Shown in pieces: positions 27,527 to 36,500 of a stretch of DNA of 64,000 bases. The notes under the pieces are model-generated. The model made no database searches. It was not told the origin of the DNA and saw only the letters and a program-made list of their open reading frames with translations. The position numbers and the translations under genes were made by a program. This DNA is from Sorangium aterium. GTDB taxonomy: Bacteria > Myxococcota_A > Polyangia > Polyangiales > Polyangiaceae. Each line of letters begins with the position of its first letter. Position 1 is the first letter of the stretch. The DNA lies in NCBI RefSeq assembly GCF_028368935.1, contig NZ_JAQNDK010000006.1, forward strand, positions 62,001 through 126,000, read 5' to 3'.

Positions 27527-27904
27527 GCTCGCATGCTCCAAAGTAAAATGTATTTACTAACTCACGCGACCTGGTGCCTTGATCATCCGCGGGGCCACGT
27601 CGCGCGCGGGCGGCACCCGAGGTGGTGCCGAACCGGCAGTATATCGGCCGCTGTCTCCCAAGCATACAGCTTCACGAGGCGGACCCGAAGGATAAGGGGG
27701 TCCGGAAGGGAATTCCAGGGCAGTTCGAGAATTTTGACATGGGGATAATGTGCGCCCGAGACCGAGTCGGTAGGGCGCCCCACACGCGGCTCGCCGTGCT
27801 CCTGGGGTGCACCTGCTGCTGGGGCGCACCTGCTCCCCGGAACGACCAGGAGGTCGCCGCAGACCTCGACGATCGCGCGACGAAACGTCCTTTGGCGCCG
27901 TCGT
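27527..27904. other. Gap between xylanase and lectin-like genes
   Basis: 378 bases without a convincing gene. The AT-rich stretch at 27541-27560, just upstream of the xylanase start, is likely promoter or leader DNA. Nothing else was recognised. Confidence 0.4.
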
Positions 27905-29041
27905 TCAGAGGCAGCGGGGCGAGGGGAAAGTGATCTTCACATTCCGGATCTCCTGGCGCGCGGTGGCGGCGCCCGTGCCGGCGGCGAAGCCATAAAAGAA
28001 CTTCGACCCGACGGGGAAGCCGGGGATGGCGAATCCCTGGAACTGGAGCTTGCCGTCGATGTTCAGGCTCACCTTGCCCTTGTCGAGCTCGATCTGCGCT
28101 TTATGGAACGCGCCGTCGCCGAGCGCGACGCCGCTCGTCCCCTGGCCCAGCGAGCCGAGGACGCCCCCGTCGCAAGGCTTTGTGAGATCGTCCACGCCCA
28201 CGTGGTTCTTGTTGGCGTCTGTGCAACCGAGGTTGTGGTAGGTGTCGATCTCGACGCCGAAGCCGGCGAGCCCGGCCATACCGAGGCCGCCGCCGCCGTC
28301 GCCCACGGCCGTCTCTCCTGTCGTCTGGAGCATGAAGCCCATCCCGTCGCCGCCGCCGAGGCGGAACTCGAACGTCGCGGTGAAGACGTCGGCGGCGAGG
28401 GGATTCCGGTAGATGATGGTGCCTGCCTGCCCGTGTTCGGCCTCGGTGAGCACGCCAGCCAGCCTGTCGGCATCCCAGAAGGCGTCCCCATTGAAGGACC
28501 ACCCTTTTGGCAGTGAGGCCATGTCCGCGGCGAGGCTCACGCCGCAGGCGGTTCCAGCGGGGCATATGCCCTCGTCGGTCTGCCCATCGCAATCGTTGTC
28601 GACGAGGTCGCACGCCTCCTCGTGCGCCGGCACGCTCTCGCCGGTGCACGGACCCCAGGCATTGCCGGAGCAGACTTGATCGCCCGCCTTGCACATCCCG
28701 ACGCTCTGGGTGCCCGGAGGGCCCGTGTAACAGCTCCGTCTTTCGCCCTCCGCGCAAACGCAGCCTTCATCGACGATCCGATCACAGTCGTTGTCGAGGC
28801 CGTCGCACACCTCCGGCGTCGGGACACACCCGGGGCCTGGCTCGTCGGGGCCTGGCTCATCGGGGCCTGGCTCCTCCGGGCCTGCCCCCTCGGTGCCTGG
28901 CTCCAGGAGGATATCGCTCCGACCGCCGCACATGGACACGGCGGCGGCGAGCGCCGGGAGCAGGAAGAGGGCCTTTGCGCGCGCTGGCCGGCCTGCGCCT
29001 GCCGCTGCGTGGGAAGAGCGGAGTGGCTGTGAAGATTGCAT
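27905..29041 (-). CDS. Exported MopE-motif and L-type-lectin-like protein
   Basis: 378 residues starting at ATG 29041, with GAGGGGAC directly upstream. A signal segment (ALFLLPALAAAVSMCGG) is followed by a Pro/Glu/Asp repeat (EEPGPDEPGPDEPGPG). Two MopE-type motifs come next: VCDGLDNDCDRIVDEGC and ACDLVDNDCDGQTDEGIC. The second half resembles a bacterial L-type lectin: DAFWDADRLAGVLTEAEHGQ, TFEFRLGGGDGMGFMLQ, GFGVEIDTYHN. The protein is probably surface-attached, binding calcium or another metal and sugar. The frame is open far upstream, to about 31384, but that part is antisense to other genes. Confidence 0.8.
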   Translation of the reverse strand: MQSSQPLRSSHAAAGAGRPARAKALFLLPALAAAVSMCGGRSDILLEPGTEGAGPEEPGPDEPGPDEPGPGCVPTPEVCDGLDNDCDRIVDEGCVCAEGERRSCYTGPPGTQSVGMCKAGDQVCSGNAWGPCTGESVPAHEEACDLVDNDCDGQTDEGICPAGTACGVSLAADMASLPKGWSFNGDAFWDADRLAGVLTEAEHGQAGTIIYRNPLAADVFTATFEFRLGGGDGMGFMLQTTGETAVGDGGGGLGMAGLAGFGVEIDTYHNLGCTDANKNHVGVDDLTKPCDGGVLGSLGQGTSGVALGDGAFHKAQIELDKGKVSLNIDGKLQFQGFAIPGFPVGSKFFYGFAAGTGAATARQEIRNVKITFPSPRCL

Positions 29042-29257
29042 GTCCCCTCGATCCTCGGCGCGACCACGGATCGCGCGGAGGATACAGAACACCCTCGCGC
29101 CAGCACGCCTGCGCCGCAGCCTACCAGATCGAGGCGAGCGCACCTCCAGGAATCCGGAGGGTGAAGGTCGGGATCCTGCCGAGCGCGACGCGGCCGCCCC
29201 GTCTCCGGGCGTTCGACCGACGTGCGCCTCGACGAACGGCGCCGGTCCGTGGCATGG

Positions 29258-29965
29258 ATGGGCCTCATGGCCGAGCGCTCCATCTCGATTCCGATCGTCG
29301 GCAGCAGCCCTGTCTCGGGCGTGATCCACGCTCCGAGGACGCGAGCGAAGCGCTCCGGCCTGGCCGTCGTCCTCGGCCATGGCGCCGGCAACGACATGAA
29401 CGCGCCCCTCGTTGTCGACGTCGCCGGGCGGCTGGCGGCGCGAGGGCACACCGTTCTCCGTTTCAATTTCGTCTACAAGGAGCTCGGCCGGAAGGCGCCC
29501 GATCGGCAGCCGCTCCTCGAGAAGGCGTTCGAGGCGGCGATCGGGAGGGTGCTCGAGGACCGGCCGGAGCGCCTCGTGATAGGCGGCAAATCGATGGGAG
29601 GGCGGATCGCGTCGCTCCTCGCGGCCCGCGGCGTCCGCGCGGACGGGCTGCTGTTCCTCGGCTATCCGCTCCACCCCGCGGGCAAGCGCTCGCCGCTCCG
29701 GGACGCGCACCTGCCCGCGATCCCCGCGCCGCTCCTGTTCCTCCAGGGCACGCGCGACCCGCTGTGTGATCTCACGCTCCTCCGGCCCGTCCTGAAGCGC
29801 CTCGGGGAGCGGCCCAGCCTGCACGTGATCGAGGGCGGCGACCACTCGCTCGATCTCCTCAAGTCCGCGGGGCGGACCAGGGAGAGCGTGCTCGAGGAGA
29901 TCGACCTCGCGATCGACGGTTGGCTGAAGGCGCGGGTCCTCTCCCCGCGCCCGAAGGCGCCGTGA
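29258..29965 (+). CDS. Alpha/beta hydrolase (dienelactone-hydrolase-like/KANL3-Tex30 type)
   Basis: About 235 residues. The nucleophile elbow is GGKSMGG, the acid lies in QGTRDPLCD and the His in EGGDHSLDL, in the right order for the fold. The early loop VVLGHGAGNDMNAPL is the oxyanion region. The length and GHGAG pattern match the KANL3/Tex30-like small hydrolases. The start is uncertain (GTG 29222, ATG 29258 or ATG 29267) because no ribosome site stands out. The substrate is unknown. Transcribed toward the P450 gene but separated from it by 300 bases with a strong inverted repeat. Confidence 0.8.
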   Translation: MGLMAERSISIPIVGSSPVSGVIHAPRTRAKRSGLAVVLGHGAGNDMNAPLVVDVAGRLAARGHTVLRFNFVYKELGRKAPDRQPLLEKAFEAAIGRVLEDRPERLVIGGKSMGGRIASLLAARGVRADGLLFLGYPLHPAGKRSPLRDAHLPAIPAPLLFLQGTRDPLCDLTLLRPVLKRLGERPSLHVIEGGDHSLDLLKSAGRTRESVLEEIDLAIDGWLKARVLSPRPKAP

Positions 29966-29998
29966 CGGCGATCGCCCCCGACCCGCCGGAATGACGGA

Positions 29999-30054
29999 GG
30001 CGCCAAGGCGCCAGGCACAGAATCTTATCTTGGCGTCCTTGGCGCCTTGGCGCC
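29999..30054. repeat. Perfect 14 bp inverted repeat
   Basis: GGCGCCAAGGCGCC at 29999-30012 pairs with GGCGCCTTGGCGCC at 30041-30054, loop 28 bases. Further CTTGGCGC units surround it. It lies 34 bases after the hydrolase stop and could stop transcription, but no T run follows; this may instead be a dispersed non-coding repeat. Confidence 0.6.
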
Positions 30055-30271
30055 TTGGCGGCCCCAGATTCTGCGCTTCTCTGGTGGTGTCAACCTGGTT
30101 GCCGCTCCAGGGGCGTCCGGCCCGAAGGGGCCGGCCGCTGATATGGCGATATCTCCGCCGATCCTGCGACATCGTCTCATCGGACTCGGGCCTGGAGTGC
30201 TCGGCGCGCAGCATCGTAGGATGCTCTCCGGCCGAACGCAGACTCCCGCTGCGGGCCAGGAGAGCGCGACC

Positions 30272-31660
30272 ATGCTCGAACAACTCGAACCTCTGTCCCG
30301 AGCTGCCCCACCCTCGGCGCGCAAGCCATCGCCGCGCGCCCGCGGTTATCCGGTGGTGGGGCTCCTCCCGGCGCTGGCGCGCGACGCGCCGAGCGTCCTC
30401 CGTCGGCTCGCGCGGCAGCACCCGGGTGAGCTCATCGAGCTCGACCTCGGGCTCACCCGGGCCTATCTGGTGACGCACCCCGAGCAGGCCCAGTACGTTC
30501 TCAACGACAACTGGCGCAACTTCACCAAGGAAGGCGGGATGTGGAAGCCGATCGGGAGGCTCGTTGGCAACGGCCTCGTGACGGCCGGGGGTGACGAGTG
30601 GCTCCGGAACCGCCGGCGCATGCAGCCGCTCTTCTCGTCGCGGCAGCTCGCGGGCCTGGTCGATCTCATGTTCGATGTCGTCGAGAGCGATCTGCCGCGG
30701 CTCGAGGAGCGGGCTCGCGCCGGCGCCGTCGTCGACATGGACAGGGAGATGATGCAGCTCACCCAGCGCGTCATCTTGGCGACGATGTTCGGCGTCAGCA
30801 TTGGCCCCCGGGAGGCCGACAGCCTCGGCGAGGCGATCCTCGTCGCGTTCCAGGCGCTGAACGCGAGGATGTTCCTTTACTTCATGCCCGATCGCCTGCT
30901 CCCGGGCGAGCGCGCGCTCAGGGACGCGATCGCCAGGATCGACGCGGCGATCCTGCGCCTCGTCCGGGAGCGCCGCAGGAGCAAGGACGAGCGGGACGAC
31001 CTCCTCTCGCTGCTCCTGCGCGCGCGGGACGAGGCCGGCTCCGGCATGGACGACCGCCAGCTCCGGGACGAGCTCGTCACCATGTTCATCGCCGGCAACG
31101 AGACGACGGCGATCACGATGACCTGGCTCTTCTACCTGCTCGACAGGAACCCCGTCGTCGAGCGCAAGCTGCGCGCGGAGATCGAGGAGGTCGTCGGCGA
31201 CCGGCGGCCGACGACCGCCGACCTGTCGAGGATGGAGTACACGAAGATGGTGATCCAGGAGGCGATGCGCATGTATCCGCCTTCCTGGCTCCTGCCGCGC
31301 ACGGCGAAGGAGGACGACCAGATCTGCGGCTATCCCGTGCCCGCCGGCGCGACCGTCATCGTCAGCCAGTACGTCATGCACCACGACCCGGCGTTCTGGG
31401 AGGCCCCCGCGGAGTTCGACCCCGAGCGCTTCACGCCGGAGCGCTCGGCCTCCCGCCCGCGCTACGCATACATGCCGTTCGGCGGCGGCCCGCGGCAGTG
31501 CATCGGCAACCTGTTCTCGATCATGGAGGCGCAGATCCTGATCGCCGTCCTGCTAAGGCGGCTCCGCGTGCGCCTCGTGCCCGGTCACCCGGTGTCGCCG
31601 CAGGCGCTGACCACCCTCCGGCCGCGCCATGGGCTCAAGATGACGCTCCACGCCGTGTGA
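30272..31660 (+). CDS. Cytochrome P450
   Basis: 462 residues; start 30272 has AGGAG upstream. I-helix oxygen-activation motif AGNETTAITMTW, K-helix ExxR as EAMRMYPP, and heme-binding loop FGGGPRQCIGN with the thiolate Cys at residue 410. The N-terminus has no membrane anchor, so it is soluble. The overall pattern, including RNFTKEGGMWKPIGRLVGNG, is that of CYP102/CYP4-like bacterial P450s often linked to fatty-acid or secondary-metabolite oxidation. No ferredoxin or reductase gene is adjacent, so electrons must come from proteins encoded elsewhere. The substrate is unknown. Confidence 0.93.
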   Translation: MLEQLEPLSRAAPPSARKPSPRARGYPVVGLLPALARDAPSVLRRLARQHPGELIELDLGLTRAYLVTHPEQAQYVLNDNWRNFTKEGGMWKPIGRLVGNGLVTAGGDEWLRNRRRMQPLFSSRQLAGLVDLMFDVVESDLPRLEERARAGAVVDMDREMMQLTQRVILATMFGVSIGPREADSLGEAILVAFQALNARMFLYFMPDRLLPGERALRDAIARIDAAILRLVRERRRSKDERDDLLSLLLRARDEAGSGMDDRQLRDELVTMFIAGNETTAITMTWLFYLLDRNPVVERKLRAEIEEVVGDRRPTTADLSRMEYTKMVIQEAMRMYPPSWLLPRTAKEDDQICGYPVPAGATVIVSQYVMHHDPAFWEAPAEFDPERFTPERSASRPRYAYMPFGGGPRQCIGNLFSIMEAQILIAVLLRRLRVRLVPGHPVSPQALTTLRPRHGLKMTLHAV

Positions 31661-31671
31661 TCGGGCCGAGC

Positions 31672-31719
31672 GCGACGAGCGGCGGGCTCGATGAGCCGAT
31701 GCGCCGCCGCCGTCGTCGC
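31672..31719. terminator. Candidate bidirectional terminator hairpin
   Basis: GCGACGAGCGGCGG (31672-31685) pairs with CCGCCGTCGTCGC (31707-31719) with a one-base bulge. It lies in the 74-base gap between the convergent P450 and lipoprotein genes. No T run is present, so the call rests on position and stem strength. Confidence 0.45.
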
Positions 31720-31734
31720 GCTCGCCGCGGGGCA

Positions 31735-32868
31735 TCAATTGATGATGGCCGGGTCCTCGATCGTGAAGCACTCGACGGACGACGCCGCGTACTTGATCGC
31801 GTTGTACCAGAACTGCGAGATCTGGAAGACCTGCGCCGCGGATCTCTCGTAGCAGGGGCTGTTCGGGTCCGTGTACATCTGCGGATTGAGGCACGCGGCC
31901 GTCCCGCGCCACTGACCCGAATAGGTCACCCACTCGTCGCCGAAGGCGACGACATGGCCCTTGCCGATCTCCTCGTGCACCGCGAAATTGTTCCTGCCGT
32001 CGGTGCTATCGACGGTCGCGATCGTCGACTTGATCGAGCGCGCGATGTAGGCGCCCACGCTCTGGATGTTCCTGCCGATCGGCGTGTCCTGGTTCCAGGT
32101 GCCCACGGCCACGGGGAGGTCGCCGCCGAGCGGCAGCGAGCCGCCCCAGCAGTTGCAGTTCGCGCAGCCGTTCCGCGCAGGGTCAATCAGGCCATCGGAG
32201 TTGAACTGGATGTCCGTGAACGAGAGGAGCTGGTTGGTCGCCGTGATGTCGTGGATGGTGCATCCCTGCCCATTGCACTGATAACCGCTCAGCGCGATGA
32301 GCCCGCCGCCGTTGTTGACCCAGTCCTTGAGCGCGTTCACCTCGTCCGGCGTGAACTCCCACGGCGCCCCGTCGTCGTTCTGGGCTCCCTTCGTCACCAT
32401 CCACTGGAGGAGGATCACGTCGTACTTGGCGAGAAACTCCGCCGTGAGCGTCGGCTTCTCCCTGTTGTAGTTGTCGACCTGGGCCGTGCTCTGCGTGTTG
32501 AGCCAATCCTGGAGCGCCGTGGTGCTGTCGCTGCTGCACGGGCCCCAGACTCCTTCGCGGCCGATCGACGCGATGTTGATGCAGGTGCAGTTGCCCGCGT
32601 CATCGCAGGTCGTCTCGTGACCGGCGTCGGGCGGCGGGTCGCCGCCCGGACCCGTGCTGTTCAGCCCGATGTCGCCCCCGGGATCCTCCCCGGTGCTGGT
32701 GGTGCTGACGCTGCTGACGCTGCTGGCGCCGCCGGAGCCGCCGGCGCCCTGGCCGACCTCGGCGTTCCCCGTGGTGTTGCCGTTGCCGCCCGATGAACAG
32801 GCGATGACGGGCAGCCAGAGGGCGGCGAGCACAGCGCAGCAACGCGTCGCGAAATGAAGTCTTGTCAT
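31735..32868 (-). CDS. Lipoprotein with ThuA/amidotransferase-like fold, unknown function
   Basis: 377 residues from ATG 32868 (a GTG at 32886 is also in frame). Lipobox-like VIAC, then a Gly/Ser/Thr linker with GEDPGGD, then a globular part: SIGREGVWGPCSSDSTTALQ, a strand YDVILLQWMVTKG, PDEVNALKDWVNNGGGLIAL, and near the end GKGHVVAFGDEWVTYSGQW. The strand, then NGGG-loop, then late GKGHVVAFGDEW resembles class I glutamine-amidotransferase-like or ThuA-like folds, but the catalytic Cys cannot be placed. Paired Cys residues suggest disulfides outside the cytosol. Confidence 0.65.
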   Translation of the reverse strand: MTRLHFATRCCAVLAALWLPVIACSSGGNGNTTGNAEVGQGAGGSGGASSVSSVSTTSTGEDPGGDIGLNSTGPGGDPPPDAGHETTCDDAGNCTCINIASIGREGVWGPCSSDSTTALQDWLNTQSTAQVDNYNREKPTLTAEFLAKYDVILLQWMVTKGAQNDDGAPWEFTPDEVNALKDWVNNGGGLIALSGYQCNGQGCTIHDITATNQLLSFTDIQFNSDGLIDPARNGCANCNCWGGSLPLGGDLPVAVGTWNQDTPIGRNIQSVGAYIARSIKSTIATVDSTDGRNNFAVHEEIGKGHVVAFGDEWVTYSGQWRGTAACLNPQMYTDPNSPCYERSAAQVFQISQFWYNAIKYAASSVECFTIEDPAIIN

Positions 32869-33255
32869 GATCCCTGAGACTATCACTTCCCGCGCCTGGC
32901 CGGAGATCCAAAATCATGCGGAGGCGCTCAATCCGAAGCGCTACAGGCTGCTTGATTTCCAGCTCCAGCCGCGCGAGGCCCCGCGCGACAGCTCCGGCTT
33001 GAGCGTCGCCCCCATGCTCTACCGGCCGGGCAAACACGAGCACGATACGAACGTGGCGATAGGTCCGCGCGGTGTCTTGGGCGCAGCTATGCGCACGTGT
33101 GGCTTCGGGTACGTGTGGTGTGGGCGAAAGAAAGCGGTGCTAGGGGAACGGTCGGCGGTGCGGGCGTCGGAAGCGTGCCATGCGGTGTTTGAACTCTCGC
33201 AGGGCTTGCGCCTGGCACACAGCGTCAAACATCGACGCGCCGGGGTTGCCGGTAG

Positions 33256-33445
33256 AATTGAAACTCTATACGACGGGTGTCGACACCTTGCTGGAGAGTT
33301 GAAATTCAATCTGGAGGGTGTCGACGGGTAATGGTCGCGTTTCAGGCAAACGCGACCATTGCCTGTCGACGCCCTCCGGGGACGATTGAAATTCAATCTG
33401 GAGGGGGCGGCGCCTGCCGGGGAGAGTTGCAATTCAACCTGGAAC
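33256..33445. repeat. Degenerate palindromic repeat cluster, ~41 bp period
   Basis: Four related units begin near 33257, 33298, 33385 and 33426. The best two share TTGAAATTCAATCTGGAGGG; the outer two are diverged (TTGAAACTC, and TTGCAATTCAACCTGGA). Each core is itself an inverted repeat, TTGAA and TTCAA around one base. Spacing is about 41, 87 and 41 bases; the double step contains the hairpin at 33330-33360. The cluster is unusually AT-rich for this DNA and lies downstream of the methyltransferase gene. Confidence 0.7.
33330..33360. terminator. Perfect 13 bp hairpin within the repeat cluster
   Basis: AATGGTCGCGTTT and AAACGCGACCATT flank the 5-base loop CAGGC. GTCGAC sites and GGAGGG/CCCTCC arms extend the symmetry outward. 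It lies about 160 bases past the stop of the minus-strand methyltransferase gene. It could act as a terminator, but lacks a T run, so it may equally be part of the repeat. Confidence 0.5.
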
Positions 33446-33516
33446 CTGCGGGTATCTATCGCGCTAGATAATTCGGCTGTGACTATGTTCTGCGCCGTCT
33501 GCCGAGGCTCCTCAGG

Positions 33517-36500
33517 CTACCGCTCGCCCTCGGCTCCAGCCTGCTTCTCCTCCGCGGCGCGCGCCTCGTTCAGCGCGAAGAGCCGGTCGATCAGCGCGTC
33601 CTCGAAGGCGCTCCGCGCCTGCCGCTCTTCCGGCGTCGCTGGCTCCGCGTACGGGGGGACCTCCACGCCGTCGAACCTGTAGGCCGCCAGGACGGCCCGG
33701 TCCATCTCCTCGTGGAGGCCGCGCAGCGCGACGATGCTCGGCTCCTTGCACGTCGGGTCCTTGATGAGGTTGTACGTCTCCGTCAGCCCCAGCCGTGACG
33801 CCAGCATCCACCGCGCGCGGGCCACGTAGAGGCGCTCGCCGGCGGCCTCGACGCGGCCGCCCTCGGCGAGGTGGTCCGGGCGAGGGAAGGGGAACGTCTC
33901 CACGCAGTCGGACGGCGCGTAGCGGAGGCCCTCTCCCATCGTCGAGGAGAGCAGCCGCGCCCAGGACTCGTGCGCGCGCGACTGGAGCACCGCGAAGCGC
34001 GCGTAGTCGTCGATCGCGAAGACGCACAGCTGGTCCGAGAACGTCCGGCCGGCGGGCTGGAAGGCGAAGCACAGGTGCTTCGTCACCCGCGCCGCGACGA
34101 GGCACCGCTCGAGCGGAGCGATCTTGCGCCGGAGCTCTGGCCGCGTGTTGGCGAACTGCCACCACCGCGCCCGGTGGCCCGCGTCGATCCCGGTGCCCTT
34201 CAGGCGATCCCGCGCGGGCTTCACCCGGTTCCGCACGATCGAGAGCAGCGCGGGCCACCGGCCGGCCTCCTCGAGCCCGCGCTCGCCGAAGTCGATCACG
34301 TGGCGGTGCGGGCTGTGCGAAGGGGACGAGTTGACCTCCTCGCCGCCGAGGAACGGGCGGAGCACCTCGCCGGCCGCAGGATCGCCCGCGAGGAGCGCGC
34401 GCGCCTCGCCGTCGGTCAGGACGAAGCCGTCGCCCCGGAGGAAGCAGCCGATGAAGCACAGATCCCGGCTGGCCCCGAGCGGGCGCGGGTCGGGGCGCTC
34501 GGGCATCGCGCGCAGGTGCGAGTTGATGTGGCCCACTGGCACGCCGTCGAGCCGCGGCGGAGGCACGCCGTCGCCCGGCGACATGCCCAGCGCGAGGTGG
34601 ACGACGGCGACGTGGACCGCGGCGTCTCCTGGCCACGGGACGCTGCGCACGGCGTGGTAGATGATCGCGCCCCCCGCCTCCACGAGCGGCCTGAGGCCCG
34701 ACCGCCGGGTGTCGCCCTGAGCGATCGTGTTCGTGGCGATGAGCCCCACCGTCCCGCGGCGCGCTAGCAGCGCGGCCGCGCGGCGGAAGAAGTGGGCGGC
34801 CAGGTCGGTGTTCTTCGTGGCGCCGTGCAGCTGCTCGAGCCACGCGGCGTAGAGCTCGCCGTGATCCGTCGAGATCCGCTTCCCACCCAGGAACGGCGGG
34901 TTCCCGACGAACGCGCAGAGCCGCGCCGGCCGCGGCTCGAGGGCTCCGCTCGGCGCGTCCGGGCGCGGCTCCTGGAACACCTCCGGGAGCTCCAGCGGCC
35001 AGTGGAACGCCGGCAGCGGCGGCGGCCCCCCGGGCGTCCCCTCGCGGAGCGCCCGCTGCATCGACAGGAGCTCTTCCGAAGGCGGCTCGCCGCTTCGGAG
35101 CCACGCGAGCGCGAGCGCGGCCCGCCGGTCGCGCTCCTTCAGCCGGCCACGGTCCTTCTCGTGCGCGAAGAACGCCCCCACCACGAGGTCGCCGAGAAGC
35201 CGCGCCCGGGCGATCGCCTCGTCCGCCTCCTCGGCGAGCCGCGCTCGCCGGCGCGCGGCGTCGTCGCCTTCCGGGACGTCCGGCCCTCCCGGGTTTCGCA
35301 GGCCCGCCGGGAGCTGCGCTTCGGCGCCTTCCGGGACGTCCGGCCCTCCCGGGTTTCGTAGGCCAGCCGGGTGCTCGGCGTCCGCGACGAGCCGCCGCCC
35401 GAGCTCGAGCGCCCGCGCCACCGCGGCGTCTACCGCCTGGCAAAACAGCGGCGCCGGCGCCGCGGGCTTCCAGTGGAAGCCGCGCAGCTGGGCAAGGTCG
35501 AGCCCGACGAGCGAGTCGCCGTGCCGGAGGGCGTGATCGACGAACGTGAACGGCTCGTCGTGCGCGCGCGTCACGAGCCAGAGCGACAGCCTCGCCAGGC
35601 TCACCGCGAAGGGGTTCTTGTCGGCGCCGTACAGGCAGCGCCGCGCGACGAGCCGCCGCGCGTGGCTCACGGCGCCCTCGCCGGGCAGGGCGAGCCGCGC
35701 CGCCGCCGCCGCGTCGCCGCGCGCGGCCTCCCGCGTCCAGGCGGCCACCACCTGGTCGGCCAGGTACCGGCACGCCTCCATGAGGAACGCGCCGGAGCCC
35801 ATCGCCGGATCGCAGATGGTGAGCCGGAGGAGCGCCTCGGACGCGGGTTCCTCGCCCAGCTGCCGGAGCAGCGGCTCCAGCGTCCGCGCGACGATCGGCG
35901 CGGACAGGCTCCTCGGGGTGTAATGCGCGCTCGTCCGCCGCCGCTCGGCGATCGGCTGGAGGAACAGCCGCCCCGCCCCGAGCACGTCGGTGTCCCTCGC
36001 GCGCAGCGGTCCGAGCGCCTCGAGGACGCCGGCCGCGGTCTCGGCGGCCACGAGCGCCTCCCCGAGCTTCCCCGCCTCCCGCCGCGAGATGCCCGCCCGC
36101 TCGGCGAGCCACGCGGTCCGCCGCGCCCTCGGCTGCGCGAGCGCCTCGGCGGCGCCCACCCAGACCCTGTCGGGCCGGACGCACACCGTCGGCCCGGCGG
36201 CGCGCTCGACCCGGTAGCCCATGAGCGCCTCGTAGACGCCGCCGAGCTGCTCGACGTCGATCGCCCGGTACGACAGCGGGCGCCCGTCGAGCACGAGGAG
36301 CCGCTCGAGCACCGCGTGCACCGTGCCGTCGTCCACCGACGGCGCGCGCGGCGCCGCGGGGGCGTTTGGCGCCGCGGGTTTCGCCGGCCTCGCGTGGTCC
36401 TCCGGCGGCCCTGCGCGCTCCGGCGGCCCCGCGTGCTCCAGGAATGGGTATCGCTCGGGGTCGAAGAGCTGCCCGCCCCGCGCCGGCAGGGTCAGCTCGG

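Larger units (their letters stand above)
32869..33516. other. Gap with no gene
   Basis: 648 bases between two minus-strand genes. The part 32887-33250 shows no coding signal that stands up. The right part holds the palindromic repeat cluster and hairpin listed separately. Confidence 0.5.

Noticed and set aside
27905-31384. 1159-codon minus-strand frame
   Set aside because: Only the part from 29041 down is a real gene; the rest is antisense to the hydrolase and P450 genes.
33256-33445. CRISPR array
   Set aside because: The period is only about 41 bases with a doubled step, units are diverged and palindromic, and no cas gene is near.
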